DNA from: Massilia sp. Bi118
GTDB lineage: Bacteria > Pseudomonadota > Gammaproteobacteria > Burkholderiales > Burkholderiaceae_D
NCBI RefSeq assembly: GCF_918697865.1
Contig: NZ_CAKKMV010000015.1
Location: 91,215 to 155,214 of the forward strand
Length of the DNA: 64,000 nucleotides
Direction: 5' to 3'
The notes under the pieces were generated by a model. That model saw only the letters and a list, made by a program, of their open reading frames with translations, was not told the DNA's origin and searched no databases. Every line of letters begins with the position of its first letter. The first letter of the stretch is position 1. The translations under genes were made by a program, and so were the position numbers. Of the stretch, positions 9,554-18,278 are shown in pieces.

Positions 9554-11740
9554 TTAGAATTTCATTTCGACGGTTGCGCGAACACTGCGATGCACAGGAT
9601 TCAAGGTACGGCTGGTCTGGGTCCCGGCCGCCGTCGTGTAGCTGCTCTGGCTGATGACGTCCTGGGCCAGCAGGTTCGAGGTCGCCACGCGCAGCTGCAG
9701 CTTCGGCGTGAACTTCCACAGCGCGTACAGATCCAGGTCGCGGCGCACTGACTGGTAGCTGATCTGGTTGCCCGAGACGCGCACGAAGCCGCCGTTCTTG
9801 AAGACATAGCTGCCGCCCAGGGTCAGCGCGCCGGTCTTGTAGTCGGCGCCCAGGGTCGCGGACAGCGGAGTCTGGCCGTCCAGGCGGTTGTCCGGGCCCG
9901 GCACCGAGTCCACCGTCGACCAGTTGCGCGACAGGCTGGCGCGCAGGTCGAGGTTGGTCGTCGTTTCCATCACCGCCTTCAACGGGAACTTGGCTTCCAG
10001 TTCGACGCCGTAGGTTTTCGCATTGCCGCTGTTGGTCGGGGTCGAGACCCAGCGCGCGCCGTCGAATACCACCAGGCTGCGCGTGTAGTCGGTGATGCGG
10101 CGGCTCGACACGCTGGCCGACAGCAGTGCGCCTTCGGCCCAGTAATGCTCCCAGGAGGCGTCGATGCCCAGCGCCAGCTCCGGCTTCAGGTTCGGGTTGC
10201 CGATCGAATCGGGTTCGGTCTGGCTGTTGTTCACCGAGGTGAAGCGGTGCGGGATGATCTGCTGCTGGTTCGGCGCCTTGTAGGTGCGCGTCACGGCCAG
10301 GCGCAGCTGGTCGCCCTTGGTGCCGGGAATCTTGTACAGGGTTTGCGCGATCGGGCTCAGGACCGAGGAATTGTTCTTCACCTGGGCGTAGGTATTCCCT
10401 TCCGTCGAGGTGCGGATGCCTTCCCAGCGCGCGCCCAGGTACACCGACCAGGCCGGCGTCACGTTCCACTCGTCCTGGCCATACACGGCCAGGCGCGACA
10501 CGGCGGATTCGTAGAACTCGTCGCCGCCCGGCAGCGAGACCGTCGGCGCGGCGGCGTCGCGTTCGAGACGCCGGTCGTCACCGCTCTGGTAGCCGCCGTC
10601 CCAGCCGAAGGCCAGCGCGTGGCCCTCGAAGCGGCTGCTGGTGTACTTGCCGGTCGAGGTCAGGCCGCGCACGGCGGCATCGGACTCGATGAAGGCGCTC
10701 AGCGGACTGGCGGCCGGATTGCCGCCGCCGAAGCGGTACATCGAGTTGCCGGCGCCGACATACAGGCCGCTCAGCTTCGCATCCAGCTTGGCGCCGGATT
10801 CGAACTTGTGGACCCAGTTCAGCTCTTCGCGGAAGACGTGGTTATGGTTGGTCATGCTCTGGTCGAGCCGCGGATAGGCGGGGATAGGACCGAGGAGCGT
10901 CTCGATGCGGCCGGCTTCGACCTGGCTGAAGTTTGCCCAGTTGGCAAAAGTTTGCGAAGTCAGCGTGTCGCCGTTCCCGAAGGTGTAGTTGATGCGCGGG
11001 GTCAGGTTGACCGCGCTGATGCGGGCGTCCTGCGGGGTTTTGCTCTGGCGCAGGCCGGTCATGACGCCGGCGGGATTGAAGAAGGTTTCGATCGTCTCCG
11101 GCTCGTTGGTGAAGCGGTTCTGGAACACGTTCATCGCAAACGAATAGGACAGTTTGCCGAGCTTGTCCGACAGCTGCAGGCTGGCGGTCGGGCTGTTCTG
11201 CGCGGCGCCATGGCCATAGCCCAGCTTCAGTTCGCGCTGTGCCGCCTTGACGGACTTCTTCAACACCACGTTGATGGTGCCGGCGATCGACTGGGTCGAG
11301 AACTCGGCGCTGGCGGCGCGCAGCACCTCGATGCGCTCGATGACTTCCGGCGACAGCGAGCTGATGTCGAAGCCGGCCGGTGCGCGTTCGCCGTTCAGCA
11401 GGATCTGCGTGTAGCCGTTGCCGAGGCCGCGCATGCGGATCTCGCCGCCGCGACCGCTGCTGCTGACGGTCACGCCGGGCACGCGCTTGAGGACGTCGAG
11501 CACGTTGGTGTCGCCGTATTTGACGATTTCCTCGTTATTGACGACGATCTTGCTGGCGGTGTCGTCGCGGCGCGGGTCGTAGGAAGCGGCGGCGCCCTTC
11601 ACTTCGACCTGCTGGATTTTTTGGGAGTCCGCGGCCGGCGCCTGCTCTTTCGAAACAGGCGCCTGCTGGGCGTGGACGGGGACCATGGCGGCCGCAACGG
11701 CGGCGGCCACGATGGTCAAACGGAATGGAAAGGCTGGCAT
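9554..11740 (-). CDS. TonB-dependent outer-membrane receptor
   Basis: About 728 residues from MPAFPFRLTIVAAAVAAAMVPVHAQ, a clear signal peptide; an in-frame ATG at 11773 would add 11 residues. The plug domain follows (VLKRVPGVTVSSSGRGGEIRMRG; YTQILLNGER; IERIEVLRAASAEFSTQSIAGTINVVLKK), then a long beta-barrel ending in an aromatic C-terminal residue (VRATVEMKF) as outer-membrane insertion requires. It takes up a scarce large ligand with TonB energy. The ligand cannot be read from sequence; the plug resembles ferric-siderophore receptors. Its upstream region contains two palindromes that may be operators. Confidence 0.92.
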   Translation of the reverse strand: MPAFPFRLTIVAAAVAAAMVPVHAQQAPVSKEQAPAADSQKIQQVEVKGAAASYDPRRDDTASKIVVNNEEIVKYGDTNVLDVLKRVPGVTVSSSGRGGEIRMRGLGNGYTQILLNGERAPAGFDISSLSPEVIERIEVLRAASAEFSTQSIAGTINVVLKKSVKAAQRELKLGYGHGAAQNSPTASLQLSDKLGKLSYSFAMNVFQNRFTNEPETIETFFNPAGVMTGLRQSKTPQDARISAVNLTPRINYTFGNGDTLTSQTFANWANFSQVEAGRIETLLGPIPAYPRLDQSMTNHNHVFREELNWVHKFESGAKLDAKLSGLYVGAGNSMYRFGGGNPAASPLSAFIESDAAVRGLTSTGKYTSSRFEGHALAFGWDGGYQSGDDRRLERDAAAPTVSLPGGDEFYESAVSRLAVYGQDEWNVTPAWSVYLGARWEGIRTSTEGNTYAQVKNNSSVLSPIAQTLYKIPGTKGDQLRLAVTRTYKAPNQQQIIPHRFTSVNNSQTEPDSIGNPNLKPELALGIDASWEHYWAEGALLSASVSSRRITDYTRSLVVFDGARWVSTPTNSGNAKTYGVELEAKFPLKAVMETTTNLDLRASLSRNWSTVDSVPGPDNRLDGQTPLSATLGADYKTGALTLGGSYVFKNGGFVRVSGNQISYQSVRRDLDLYALWKFTPKLQLRVATSNLLAQDVISQSSYTTAAGTQTSRTLNPVHRSVRATVEMKF

Positions 11741-11823
11741 GTCAATCTGTTCAAAGTTGAAATGGACCGCCATTTTCCGTCATCTTTACGCCATTCAGTT
11801 GCCAATACGTAAATATTTTTGAT

Positions 11824-11853
11824 ATGCATGCATCAATTAATATGTATGCATAC
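11824..11853. promoter_or_regulatory. Pair of 10-bp palindromes in the divergent TonB-receptor/psd region
   Basis: ATGCATGCAT (11824-11833) and GTATGCATAC (11844-11853) are both perfect palindromes with centres exactly 20 bp apart, about two helical turns. They lie in an AT-rich stretch between the two divergent genes. Spacing like this suits co-operative binding of a dimeric repressor. The regulator is unknown. A TATAAT box serving psd is at 11903-11908. Confidence 0.45.
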
Positions 11854-11935
11854 TGAAAACGATGTCAGAATGCAACGCTGCCCCTTTGTCCGGCCTGCCC
11901 GTTATAATCAGACATCTTCTATTCGAGGTTTTACC

Positions 11936-12790
11936 GTGTCCGATCGCATCAAAGTCCTGCCGCAATATCTGCTGCCCAAGCAGCGCCTGACGACCTTTGC
12001 CGGCCGCGTCGCCGGCGCCAAGGGCGGCTCGATGACGACCAGGCTGATCCGCTGGTTCGTCGGCAAGTACGGGGTCAACATGGAAGAAGCCGAGAATTCG
12101 GACATCGCCAGCTACACCAGCTTCAACGACTTCTTCACCCGCCCCCTGAAAGCCGGCGCGCGGCCGCTGGCGGACGCCGCCTTCGTCTGCCCGGTCGACG
12201 GCGCCATCAGCCAGTTCGGTTCGATCGACGACCACCACATCCTGCAGGCCAAGGGCCACCGTTTCACCACCACCGAACTGGTGGGCGGCGACGCCGAACT
12301 GGCCAAGCAGTTCCAGCACGGCAGCTTCGCCAACCTGTATTTGTCGCCGAAGGATTACCACCGCCTGCACATGCCCTGCGACGGCCGCCTGACCCGCATG
12401 ATCTACGTGCCGGGCGCCCTGTTCTCGGTGAACCCGACCACGGCGCGCGGCGTGCCCAACCTGTTCGCGCGCAACGAGCGCGTGGTCTGCGTGTTCGAGT
12501 CGGAGCAGTACGGGCCTTTCGTGATGGTGCTGGTCGGCGCGACCATCGTCGGTAGCATGGCGACGGTGTGGCACGGCGTGGTGAACCCGAAGCGCCCGCA
12601 GAAGATCAGCGAGTGGTCTTATCTCGACCAGAACATCGTCCTGAAGAAGGGTGAGGAGATGGGGCGCTTCCTGCTGGGGTCGACCATCGTCATGCTGTTC
12701 AAGGCGAATACCATCAGCTTCAACCAGGACTGGGCGCCGGAGCGTTCAGTGCGCCTGGGTGAGCTGATGGGCGACTTCAGCGGCGGCTGA
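11936..12790 (+). CDS. psd: Phosphatidylserine decarboxylase proenzyme
   Basis: The start is GTG at 11936, with GAGG 8 bases upstream and a TATAAT box at 11903, giving 284 residues, the usual length. Family features are the CPVDGAISQFG segment (catalytic Asp), DYHRLHMPCDG (His), VPGALFSVNP, and LGST near the C-terminus (FLLGSTIVMLF), where self-cleavage creates the pyruvoyl group and the two subunits. The enzyme makes phosphatidylethanolamine at the inner membrane. The longer frame starting at 11819 has no signal or homology and is rejected as the start. Confidence 0.93.
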   Translation: MSDRIKVLPQYLLPKQRLTTFAGRVAGAKGGSMTTRLIRWFVGKYGVNMEEAENSDIASYTSFNDFFTRPLKAGARPLADAAFVCPVDGAISQFGSIDDHHILQAKGHRFTTTELVGGDAELAKQFQHGSFANLYLSPKDYHRLHMPCDGRLTRMIYVPGALFSVNPTTARGVPNLFARNERVVCVFESEQYGPFVMVLVGATIVGSMATVWHGVVNPKRPQKISEWSYLDQNIVLKKGEEMGRFLLGSTIVMLFKANTISFNQDWAPERSVRLGELMGDFSGG

Positions 12791-12798
12791 AGCCCGAC

Positions 12799-13251
12799 TT
12801 ATTCTGCCGGTATTTCGAAGAAGTGCAGAGTGGGATGCGGCAGCGCCAATTCCTTGCCAACTTGCGCAAGGGCATGCCTGGCCGCGTCGTTATCCATGCC
12901 GCAGGTGATGATGAAGTTTTTCATCCCATGCCGCCTGGCCAGCGCAGCCAGCGCCTTGACCGCTGCCTTGCTGTGGCCGCGATTTCGATACGGCGGATCG
13001 ACATGGCCGCCGGAGTTTCCGGTATCCCCTACCAGGTCCGGCGTACCCGGCGTGAAATGATATTGCCCGACATAGCTGCCGTCGGACGCCTGCAGATTGA
13101 ACAGATACAGTGGAAGCTTGCGTTCGGGATCGAACTTGTATCCTTCAAGGAGTAGCTTTGTCCGGCCGTGAGCCAGGTGACGGACATCGTCAAAAAGACC
13201 GAATTGCGCCGGCTCGCCGGGCAGCTCTTCAAGCAATGCATTCACCGTCAT
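12799..13251 (-). CDS. GNAT-like acetyltransferase
   Basis: This 150-residue protein has a central GNAT motif A-like stretch (GGHVDPPYRNRGHSKAAVKALAALARRHG) with the R-x-x-G-x acetyl-CoA loop in slightly altered form (RNRGHS), followed by a helix and a strand typical of the fold. The first 80 residues are less typical and include many aromatic residues. AGAGG lies just upstream of the ATG. It is convergent with psd (8 bp apart) and follows the LysR gene on the same strand. The acceptor substrate is unknown. Confidence 0.7.
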   Translation of the reverse strand: MTVNALLEELPGEPAQFGLFDDVRHLAHGRTKLLLEGYKFDPERKLPLYLFNLQASDGSYVGQYHFTPGTPDLVGDTGNSGGHVDPPYRNRGHSKAAVKALAALARRHGMKNFIITCGMDNDAARHALAQVGKELALPHPTLHFFEIPAE

Positions 13252-13364
13252 GATGAACCTCTCTTTGTTGGTGTTTTACTACCTGTACTCAAGAGACCTG
13301 TTCAGAAGCATGCCGCAATCGCCGGCCCGGGTCGACCTAGTCATATGAAGAGGTAGGCGGTGGA

Positions 13365-14291
13365 TCAAGCCGCCCTGCTCTCTGCCTGCTGCCGCGCCCG
13401 CGCACAGCAAGCCTCGTCCAGCATGTCCAGGAAAGCCCGGGTCTTGGCCGGCATCAGCCGCCGGCCAGGGAACACGGCCCACCCGGTCGCCGCCGGCAAG
13501 TCCCAGTCCGGCAGCACCCGCACCAGCTCTCCCTTTTTGAGCATCGGCCCGGCGAAAAGATCCGAGCTCGCCGCAATGCCCGCGCCGCCGCAGGCGATCT
13601 TCGCCAGCAGCTCCGGCGAGTTCGCGGTCAGGCGCGCCTGCACCGGGCGCTCCCAGCGGGTCTTGCCGCGTTCCAGCATCCATTGCGCGGCGCCGCCGCT
13701 GCGGCTCAGGATGCACAGCAAGTCGTGCTTCAGCAGGTCGTCGGGATGCTCCGGCAGGCCATGCTGCGCAATGTACGAGGGCGCCGCGTACAAGCCGAAG
13801 CGCTCCAGCGAGACCCGGCGCGCGTTGAGGGTCGAATCCTCGGGCAGGTCGCCCATGCGGATCGCGATGTCGAAACCCTCGGCCACCAGGTCGACCCGGC
13901 GCGGCGACAGATCCAGTTCCAGCGACACCGCCGGATAGCGCGCCAGGAAGCGCGACATCATCTCCGTCATGCCGAGGTTGGCGAAGTCGCCCGGCATCGA
14001 GATCCGCAGCTTGCCGCTCGGCTCGGCCTGGCGGTGCTGGGCCAGCGCACCGGCCGCCTCCACCTCTTCGGCCACCTTGCGCGCGTGCTCGAGCAGGCTT
14101 TCGCCGAATTCCGTCAGCACCAGCCGGCGCGTGGTGCGCTGCAGGAGGCGCTCGCCCAGGCTGGCTTCCAGCAGGGCGATACGGCGCGAAACCGTCGATT
14201 TCGGCAAGTCGAGGCGCTGCGCGGCCATGCTGAAACTGCCGGCCTCCACGATGCGGGCGAAGAGCAGCATGTCGTTCGGTTCGAGGTGCAT
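13365..14291 (-). CDS. LysR family transcriptional regulator
   Basis: Of typical length at 308 residues. The N-terminal HTH is FARIVEAGSFSMAAQRLDLPKSTVSRRIALLEASLGERLLQRTTRRLVLTEFG and the rest is the LysR substrate-binding domain. It is transcribed away from azoR with a palindrome at 14293-14314 that touches its own start codon. It therefore probably controls azoR-pirin and represses itself. The effector, perhaps a quinone or azo-type electrophile, is inferred only from the target genes. Confidence 0.92.
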   Translation of the reverse strand: MHLEPNDMLLFARIVEAGSFSMAAQRLDLPKSTVSRRIALLEASLGERLLQRTTRRLVLTEFGESLLEHARKVAEEVEAAGALAQHRQAEPSGKLRISMPGDFANLGMTEMMSRFLARYPAVSLELDLSPRRVDLVAEGFDIAIRMGDLPEDSTLNARRVSLERFGLYAAPSYIAQHGLPEHPDDLLKHDLLCILSRSGGAAQWMLERGKTRWERPVQARLTANSPELLAKIACGGAGIAASSDLFAGPMLKKGELVRVLPDWDLPAATGWAVFPGRRLMPAKTRAFLDMLDEACCARARQQAESRAA

Positions 14292-14292
14292 A

Positions 14293-14314
14293 ATTGTTCC
14301 ACTGGTTGAATAAT
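14293..14314. promoter_or_regulatory. Likely LysR operator between the regulator and azoR
   Basis: ATTGTTC-N8-GAATAAT is an inverted repeat with one mismatch, the T-N11-A type expected of LysR-type sites. It begins 2 bp before the LysR ATG, so binding would hinder LysR expression, and lies about 90 bp before azoR. Confidence 0.5.
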
Positions 14315-14400
14315 GTTATCCATTCTAGCGCCTTCCGCACGATAGATGGAACCGTTAAAGTGTCTCCATCGACACACCAACCGACACGAAGGGACACCAA

Positions 14401-14994
14401 ATGAACATCCTGCAAATCAATTCCAGCCTGCGCGGCGCCAACTCCGAATCGAACCGCGTGGCCAGCAACATCGTCGCCAGGCTCAGCGCCGCCAACCCGG
14501 GCGCCATCGTGACCGTGCGTGACGTCGGCGCGAAATCGCACCCGGTGCTGGACGAAGCCGCCCTGGGCGCCCTGTTCACTCCGGCCGACCAGCGTACCCC
14601 CGAGCAGGCCGCCCGCGTGGCCCTGGACGACGCGCTGATCGCCGAAGTGCAGGCCGCCGACGTGGTCGTGATCGGCGCCCCGATGTACAACTTCGGCATG
14701 CCGATCCAGCTGAAGGCCTGGTTCGACGCGATCGCTCGCGCCGGCGTCACCTTCCGCTATACCGAATCGGGTCCGGAAGGCCTGCTGAAGAATAAAAAGG
14801 TCTTCGTGGCCACCGCGCGCGGCGGCATCTACCCGGAAGACGCGGATCCGCAAGTGCCGCACATCCGCATGCTGCTGAACTTCCTGGGCATGACCGACTC
14901 GACTTTCGTGTACTCGAACGGCCAGTCGATGGGCCCGGATGCCGCTGGCAAGGGCCAGGCCGAGGCCGACGCGGTCGTCGCCGCCATCGCCTAA
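14401..14994 (+). CDS. azoR: FMN-dependent NADH-azoreductase
   Basis: A 197-residue flavodoxin-fold enzyme. MNILQINSSLRG at the N-terminus is the FMN phosphate-binding loop; ADVVVIGAPMYNFGMPIQLKAWFDAIARAGVTFRY is the AzoR signature, and ARGGIYP follows. It reduces quinones and azo bonds with NADH, protecting against thiol-reactive quinones. AAGGGA precedes the ATG. It is followed after a UUCG hairpin by a pirin gene and probably controlled by the divergent LysR regulator. Confidence 0.95.
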   Translation: MNILQINSSLRGANSESNRVASNIVARLSAANPGAIVTVRDVGAKSHPVLDEAALGALFTPADQRTPEQAARVALDDALIAEVQAADVVVIGAPMYNFGMPIQLKAWFDAIARAGVTFRYTESGPEGLLKNKKVFVATARGGIYPEDADPQVPHIRMLLNFLGMTDSTFVYSNGQSMGPDAAGKGQAEADAVVAAIA

Positions 14995-14999
14995 ATCCG

Positions 15000-15015
15000 G
15001 CGGCCTTCGGGCCGC
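15000..15015 (+). terminator. UUCG-capped hairpin between azoR and pirin
   Basis: GCGGCC-TTCG-GGCCGC is a perfect 6-bp stem with a stable tetraloop, followed by TTGTTATTT. It may partly terminate transcription after azoR, or protect the azoR mRNA, lowering pirin relative to azoR. Confidence 0.5.
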
Positions 15016-15039
15016 TTGTTATTTCAACAGGAGATCGAG

Positions 15040-15921
15040 ATGGAAAACCAGACTGCTGTCGACATCGCACCGGAGCATGTTGCACAAAGCCGCCGCATCG
15101 AGCGCGTGCTCGGCGGCCAGTTCGTGATGGATGGCGCGGGCGTGAAGATCAACCGCGTGCTGACCCAGCCGCTGCAGCGCCGCCTCGATCCCTTCCTGAT
15201 GCTGGATGCCTTCGGCAGCGACAAGGCGGGCGACTACATCGCCGGCTTCCCCGAGCACCCGCACCGCGGCTTCGAGACCGTCACCTACATGCTGGCCGGC
15301 CGCATGCGCCACCGCGACAGCGCCGGCAACGAAGGCGTGGTCAGCGACGGCGGCGTGCAATGGATGACCGCCGGCCGCGGCGTGGCGCACTCCGAGATGC
15401 CCGAGCAGAACGAGGGCCTGATGGAAGGCTTCCAGCTGTGGCTCAACCTGCCGGCGAAGGACAAGATGTGCGCGCCCTGGTACCGCGACATCCCGAACGA
15501 GGAAGTGCCGCGCTTCACGCTGCCGTCGGGTGCGTCCGTGCAGGTGATCGCCGGCAGCTCGCATGGCGTCGATGGCGCCGTGCAGCGCGAAGCGACCCAG
15601 CCGCTCTACCTCGACATCCACCTGCCGCAGGGCGTGGAATTCGAGCAGCCGCTGCCGGCCGGGCACAATGCCTTCTTCTATGTCTATCGCGGCGAAGTCG
15701 TGGTGGACGGCAAGGCGGTGCCGCAGGCGCGCATGGCCATCCTCGACAATGCGAAAGAAGCGGACGGCGTGCGCATCAAGGCCAGCGCCGATGCGCGATT
15801 CATCCTGATCGCGGGGCGGCCGCTGAACGAGCCGATCGCGCAGTATGGGCCCTTCGTGATGAACACCAACGCCGAGGTGTTCCAGGCGGTAGAGGATTTC
15901 CGCGCCGGGCGCTTCGCCTGA
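15040..15921 (+). CDS. Pirin family protein
   Basis: A bicupin of 293 residues starting at 15040 (AGGAG 7 bases upstream). It has the pirin N-terminal motif DPFLMLDAFG and the metal-site histidines in EHPHRGFETVTYML, plus the following WMTAGRGVAHSEMP. Pirins bind iron or nickel; some act as quercetin 2,3-dioxygenases and others as redox-sensing co-regulators. The C-terminal cupin (ILIAGRPLNEPIAQYGPFVMN) is complete. Co-transcription with azoR suggests a role in aromatic or quinone stress (inference). Confidence 0.93.
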   Translation: MENQTAVDIAPEHVAQSRRIERVLGGQFVMDGAGVKINRVLTQPLQRRLDPFLMLDAFGSDKAGDYIAGFPEHPHRGFETVTYMLAGRMRHRDSAGNEGVVSDGGVQWMTAGRGVAHSEMPEQNEGLMEGFQLWLNLPAKDKMCAPWYRDIPNEEVPRFTLPSGASVQVIAGSSHGVDGAVQREATQPLYLDIHLPQGVEFEQPLPAGHNAFFYVYRGEVVVDGKAVPQARMAILDNAKEADGVRIKASADARFILIAGRPLNEPIAQYGPFVMNTNAEVFQAVEDFRAGRFA

Positions 15922-15953
15922 TCGCCCGGACGATCTTCAGTTAGACTAGCGGC

Positions 15954-16424
15954 ATGCCGCTGCTAGATACCATCTCAATCCTGCTCGGGCGCGCCAGCCG
16001 CGCGCTCGGGCTGGAAACCGTCGACGCGTTCCCGCCGGGCCACCGCTACGCCCACACACGCTGGGACAAGGCCTATTTCGACATTCCCTCCGACTGGAAG
16101 CCCGAGCGCATCGAGCAGGCCATCGCGGAGGCCATCACGAATACTCCCAGCGTGTTCGCGTATATCGCCCATCCGACCCCGCGCATGCAGCGCGCCCTCC
16201 TCGCCGTGATCCATGCGCGCCTGCGCCGCGGCGGCACGCCGCCCAACGATTTGCTGGCGATGCTGATCGAGGCCTATGCCAGTCCGCGCACGCCGGACGC
16301 CATGCCCGGCCTGCGTGCTGCAATCGCCAGTACCGACGGCTACGATCCCTCGATGCGGGTCGCCCACCTGGCGGCCTGGCTGGCCGATATGCCGGCCGCT
16401 TTCGACGTCATCGAGGCCGGCTGA
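15954..16424 (+). CDS. Hypothetical protein (156 aa)
   Basis: I do not recognise this family. The protein is soluble, mostly helical by composition, with no signal peptide. It has a regular N-terminus (MPLLDTISILLGRASRALGLETV) and a WDKAYFDIPSDWKPERIEQAIAEAI segment. Codon use matches the neighbours and it starts 32 bp after the pirin stop, so it may be co-transcribed. Its stop lies just before inverted repeat e1. Confidence 0.65.
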   Translation: MPLLDTISILLGRASRALGLETVDAFPPGHRYAHTRWDKAYFDIPSDWKPERIEQAIAEAITNTPSVFAYIAHPTPRMQRALLAVIHARLRRGGTPPNDLLAMLIEAYASPRTPDAMPGLRAAIASTDGYDPSMRVAHLAAWLADMPAAFDVIEAG

Positions 16425-16434
16425 GCCTCGGCTT

Positions 16435-16592
16435 AGAACCTATCCCAGTAGACAGGGGGAAGCTGATGGCGATGACTGGCAAGCGAGGGCAAGGCGCGAG
16501 GAGGCCGCATGGCGAGCCATGCAACGACGAGCAACGCTGCACTCGCTGGTCAGGCGCGCCAGCAGCGACTCCGGCCTACTGGGATAGGTTCT
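16435..16592. repeat. Convergent-junction inverted repeat e1
   Basis: Perfect 17-bp terminal inverted repeats (16435-16451 and 16576-16592, core CCTATCCCAGTAG and its complement) enclose about 124 bp. Inside are a GCATGGC-GA-GCCATGC hairpin at 16508-16523 and GGCGAGCCATGCAACGACG at 16511-16529, related to the loops of e2 and e3. It fills the gap between two convergent genes and its right arm meets the stop codon of the minus-strand gene. Confidence 0.75.
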
Positions 16593-16951
16593 TAGTGCGG
16601 CACCGGCGCGTTCAGGACGTCCTGGGCGCTCGGATCCCCGTTCATCTTCATCCCGTACAGGTAGTCGGCAGGCAGGTTTGCGACCGTCTTCTTCTGGCCT
16701 GGCAACAGCCTGAAGCGCGCAGCCTCCGTATAGCGGCAGCTTCGTTCCTTGGTCGCACCGTCCAGCATTCTTTCCTGGCAGAGGGAATTCAGGAGCAGAT
16801 AGTGGCAGCTGCCCGTTCCGCTGCAGGAAAACGTGGTGGCGGAGATGCCCAGCCTGGTCGTGGTGGTGGCGAGGGCCGCGGGCTCGGCACACGCAAGGCT
16901 GCTTGCCAGCACGGCGCAAATTGCCAGCAAGGGGAATAAACGGTTTTTCAT
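16592..16951 (-). CDS. Small exported protein, unknown function (119 aa)
   Basis: The protein begins with a signal peptide (MKNRLFPLLAICAVLASSLACA) and has a short mature part with four Cys (SCSGTGSCHYLLLNSLCQE and SCRYTEAAR), suggesting disulfides in the periplasm. A much longer open frame in the same phase runs upstream across the acyltransferase gene; the signal peptide marks the real start. The stop codon lies at the edge of repeat e1. No family is recognised. Confidence 0.7.
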   Translation of the reverse strand: MKNRLFPLLAICAVLASSLACAEPAALATTTTRLGISATTFSCSGTGSCHYLLLNSLCQERMLDGATKERSCRYTEAARFRLLPGQKKTVANLPADYLYGMKMNGDPSAQDVLNAPVPH

Positions 16952-17031
16952 CGTCGGTCTCGAAAACGGGCCGCCCGGGTTTGGGCAGAGCGAGCTTATC
17001 AGACCGCCATACCGCCGAAATGCACGGATTC

Positions 17032-18174
17032 TCACCGCGTCGCGGCCGCCGCGTGCGACCCCACGGCATTCCCCGGCACGTAGCGCTCGCGCAGCCACAT
17101 GAAGGGCGTCTCCACCAGGCGATACAGCAGCCAGCCGGCCAGCACCGAAGCCCCCAGCGCCACGGCGATGGTCAGCGGGTGTTGCGGGCCATAGCCGGCT
17201 CCGCCCATGGCCTGGCCGGCCAGGATGCTGACCTGCTTGTGGATCAGGTAGATCGCATAGGACCACAAAGCCAGGCTGGACGCCCCCGGCACGCGCAAGC
17301 GGTGCAGCGGCGAGGCCGGCGCCAGCGCCGCCAGGATCAGCAGCGCGCAGCCCAGCGCCAGCAGCGGGAAGCCGAACACGCTGGTCCACAGGCCGTAGTG
17401 GTCGACCAAAAACCAGCGCAGCGCCAGCGCGGACGCAAGCAGGCCCGCGGCCAGCAGCAGCCTGCCCTGCCCCATCAGCCGCGTCCACAGCCCGGGGTGC
17501 GCATGCTTCAGCAGCGCCAGCGCGACCCCGGCCAGCAATTCGTCGAAGCGGCACAGGCTCGAGTAATAGAGGTACTTGTAATAGAAGTGCATCCAGTTGC
17601 GCGCCTCCTGTCCTTCCAGCCAGGTGCCGGCGCGGATCGCCATCCCGGCCGCGAAGGCCAGCGCGACCGCGAACCAGGCCAGGCGCACGCCGGCGCCGCG
17701 CCGGCCCAGCGCCGCGGCCAGCAGCGCGCAGGCCGGCAGAAGCATGTAGAACTGCTCCTCGATGCACAGCGACCAGGCGTGCGAAAACGCGGTACCCGGC
17801 TCAAGTCCGATGTTCTGGGTGAAGCTGAGGTAAGCCCACAGCGGCAACATGGGCGTATTGCCGCGAAAGGCCGGCCACAGCGCATACAGCGCCAGCACCA
17901 CGTAGAAATTCGGCAGGGTGCGCAGCAGACGGCGCGCGTAGAAGCGGGGCAAGGACAGGCCTTCCGGGCGGCGCAGGGCCTGGAAGATCTGGTTGCCGAT
18001 CAGATAGCCGGACAGGGCAAAGAACAGGTCGACGCCGACCCAGCCAATCTCGCCGACCCAGCCGAAGCTGGCATCGAAGCTGACGAACAGCACGTAGTGA
18101 TGCAGCACCACCAGCGTGACGGCGAGCGCACGCAGGGTGTCGAGGCCATCGATACGCTGTGATACAGGGCTCAT
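17032..18174 (-). CDS. Acyltransferase 3 family membrane protein (OafA/YrhL type)
   Basis: An integral membrane enzyme of 380 residues with about ten hydrophobic segments. The start MSPVSQRIDGLDTLRALAVTLVVLHHY holds the R-A-x-A-V..H signature. GVDLFFALSGYLIGNQI, RRLLRTLPNFYVVL and HAWSLCIEEQFYMLLP are the conserved family blocks. These proteins transfer acetyl or other acyl groups to surface polysaccharides, O-antigen or peptidoglycan. The frame extends upstream to 18294 but the extra residues do not look like family sequence. Confidence 0.9.
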   Translation of the reverse strand: MSPVSQRIDGLDTLRALAVTLVVLHHYVLFVSFDASFGWVGEIGWVGVDLFFALSGYLIGNQIFQALRRPEGLSLPRFYARRLLRTLPNFYVVLALYALWPAFRGNTPMLPLWAYLSFTQNIGLEPGTAFSHAWSLCIEEQFYMLLPACALLAAALGRRGAGVRLAWFAVALAFAAGMAIRAGTWLEGQEARNWMHFYYKYLYYSSLCRFDELLAGVALALLKHAHPGLWTRLMGQGRLLLAAGLLASALALRWFLVDHYGLWTSVFGFPLLALGCALLILAALAPASPLHRLRVPGASSLALWSYAIYLIHKQVSILAGQAMGGAGYGPQHPLTIAVALGASVLAGWLLYRLVETPFMWLRERYVPGNAVGSHAAAATR

Positions 18175-18278
18175 GTGGAAGATCGTCGACGAAAACGCCG
18201 GATGATGCCACGCGCTTCGCCCTCGTGCCAGGAATTCCCGATAAAATGGCTGGATCGATATTTCTTTGGAACACCAGC

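Noticed and set aside
9471..10469. Long minus-strand open frame inside the TonB receptor gene
   Set aside because: It is a GC-rich shadow frame; the receptor frame has a signal peptide, plug and barrel, and this one has no domain pattern.
17508..17885. Cys-rich minus-strand frame within the acyltransferase gene
   Set aside because: Out-of-frame shadow; the acyltransferase frame carries the family motifs.
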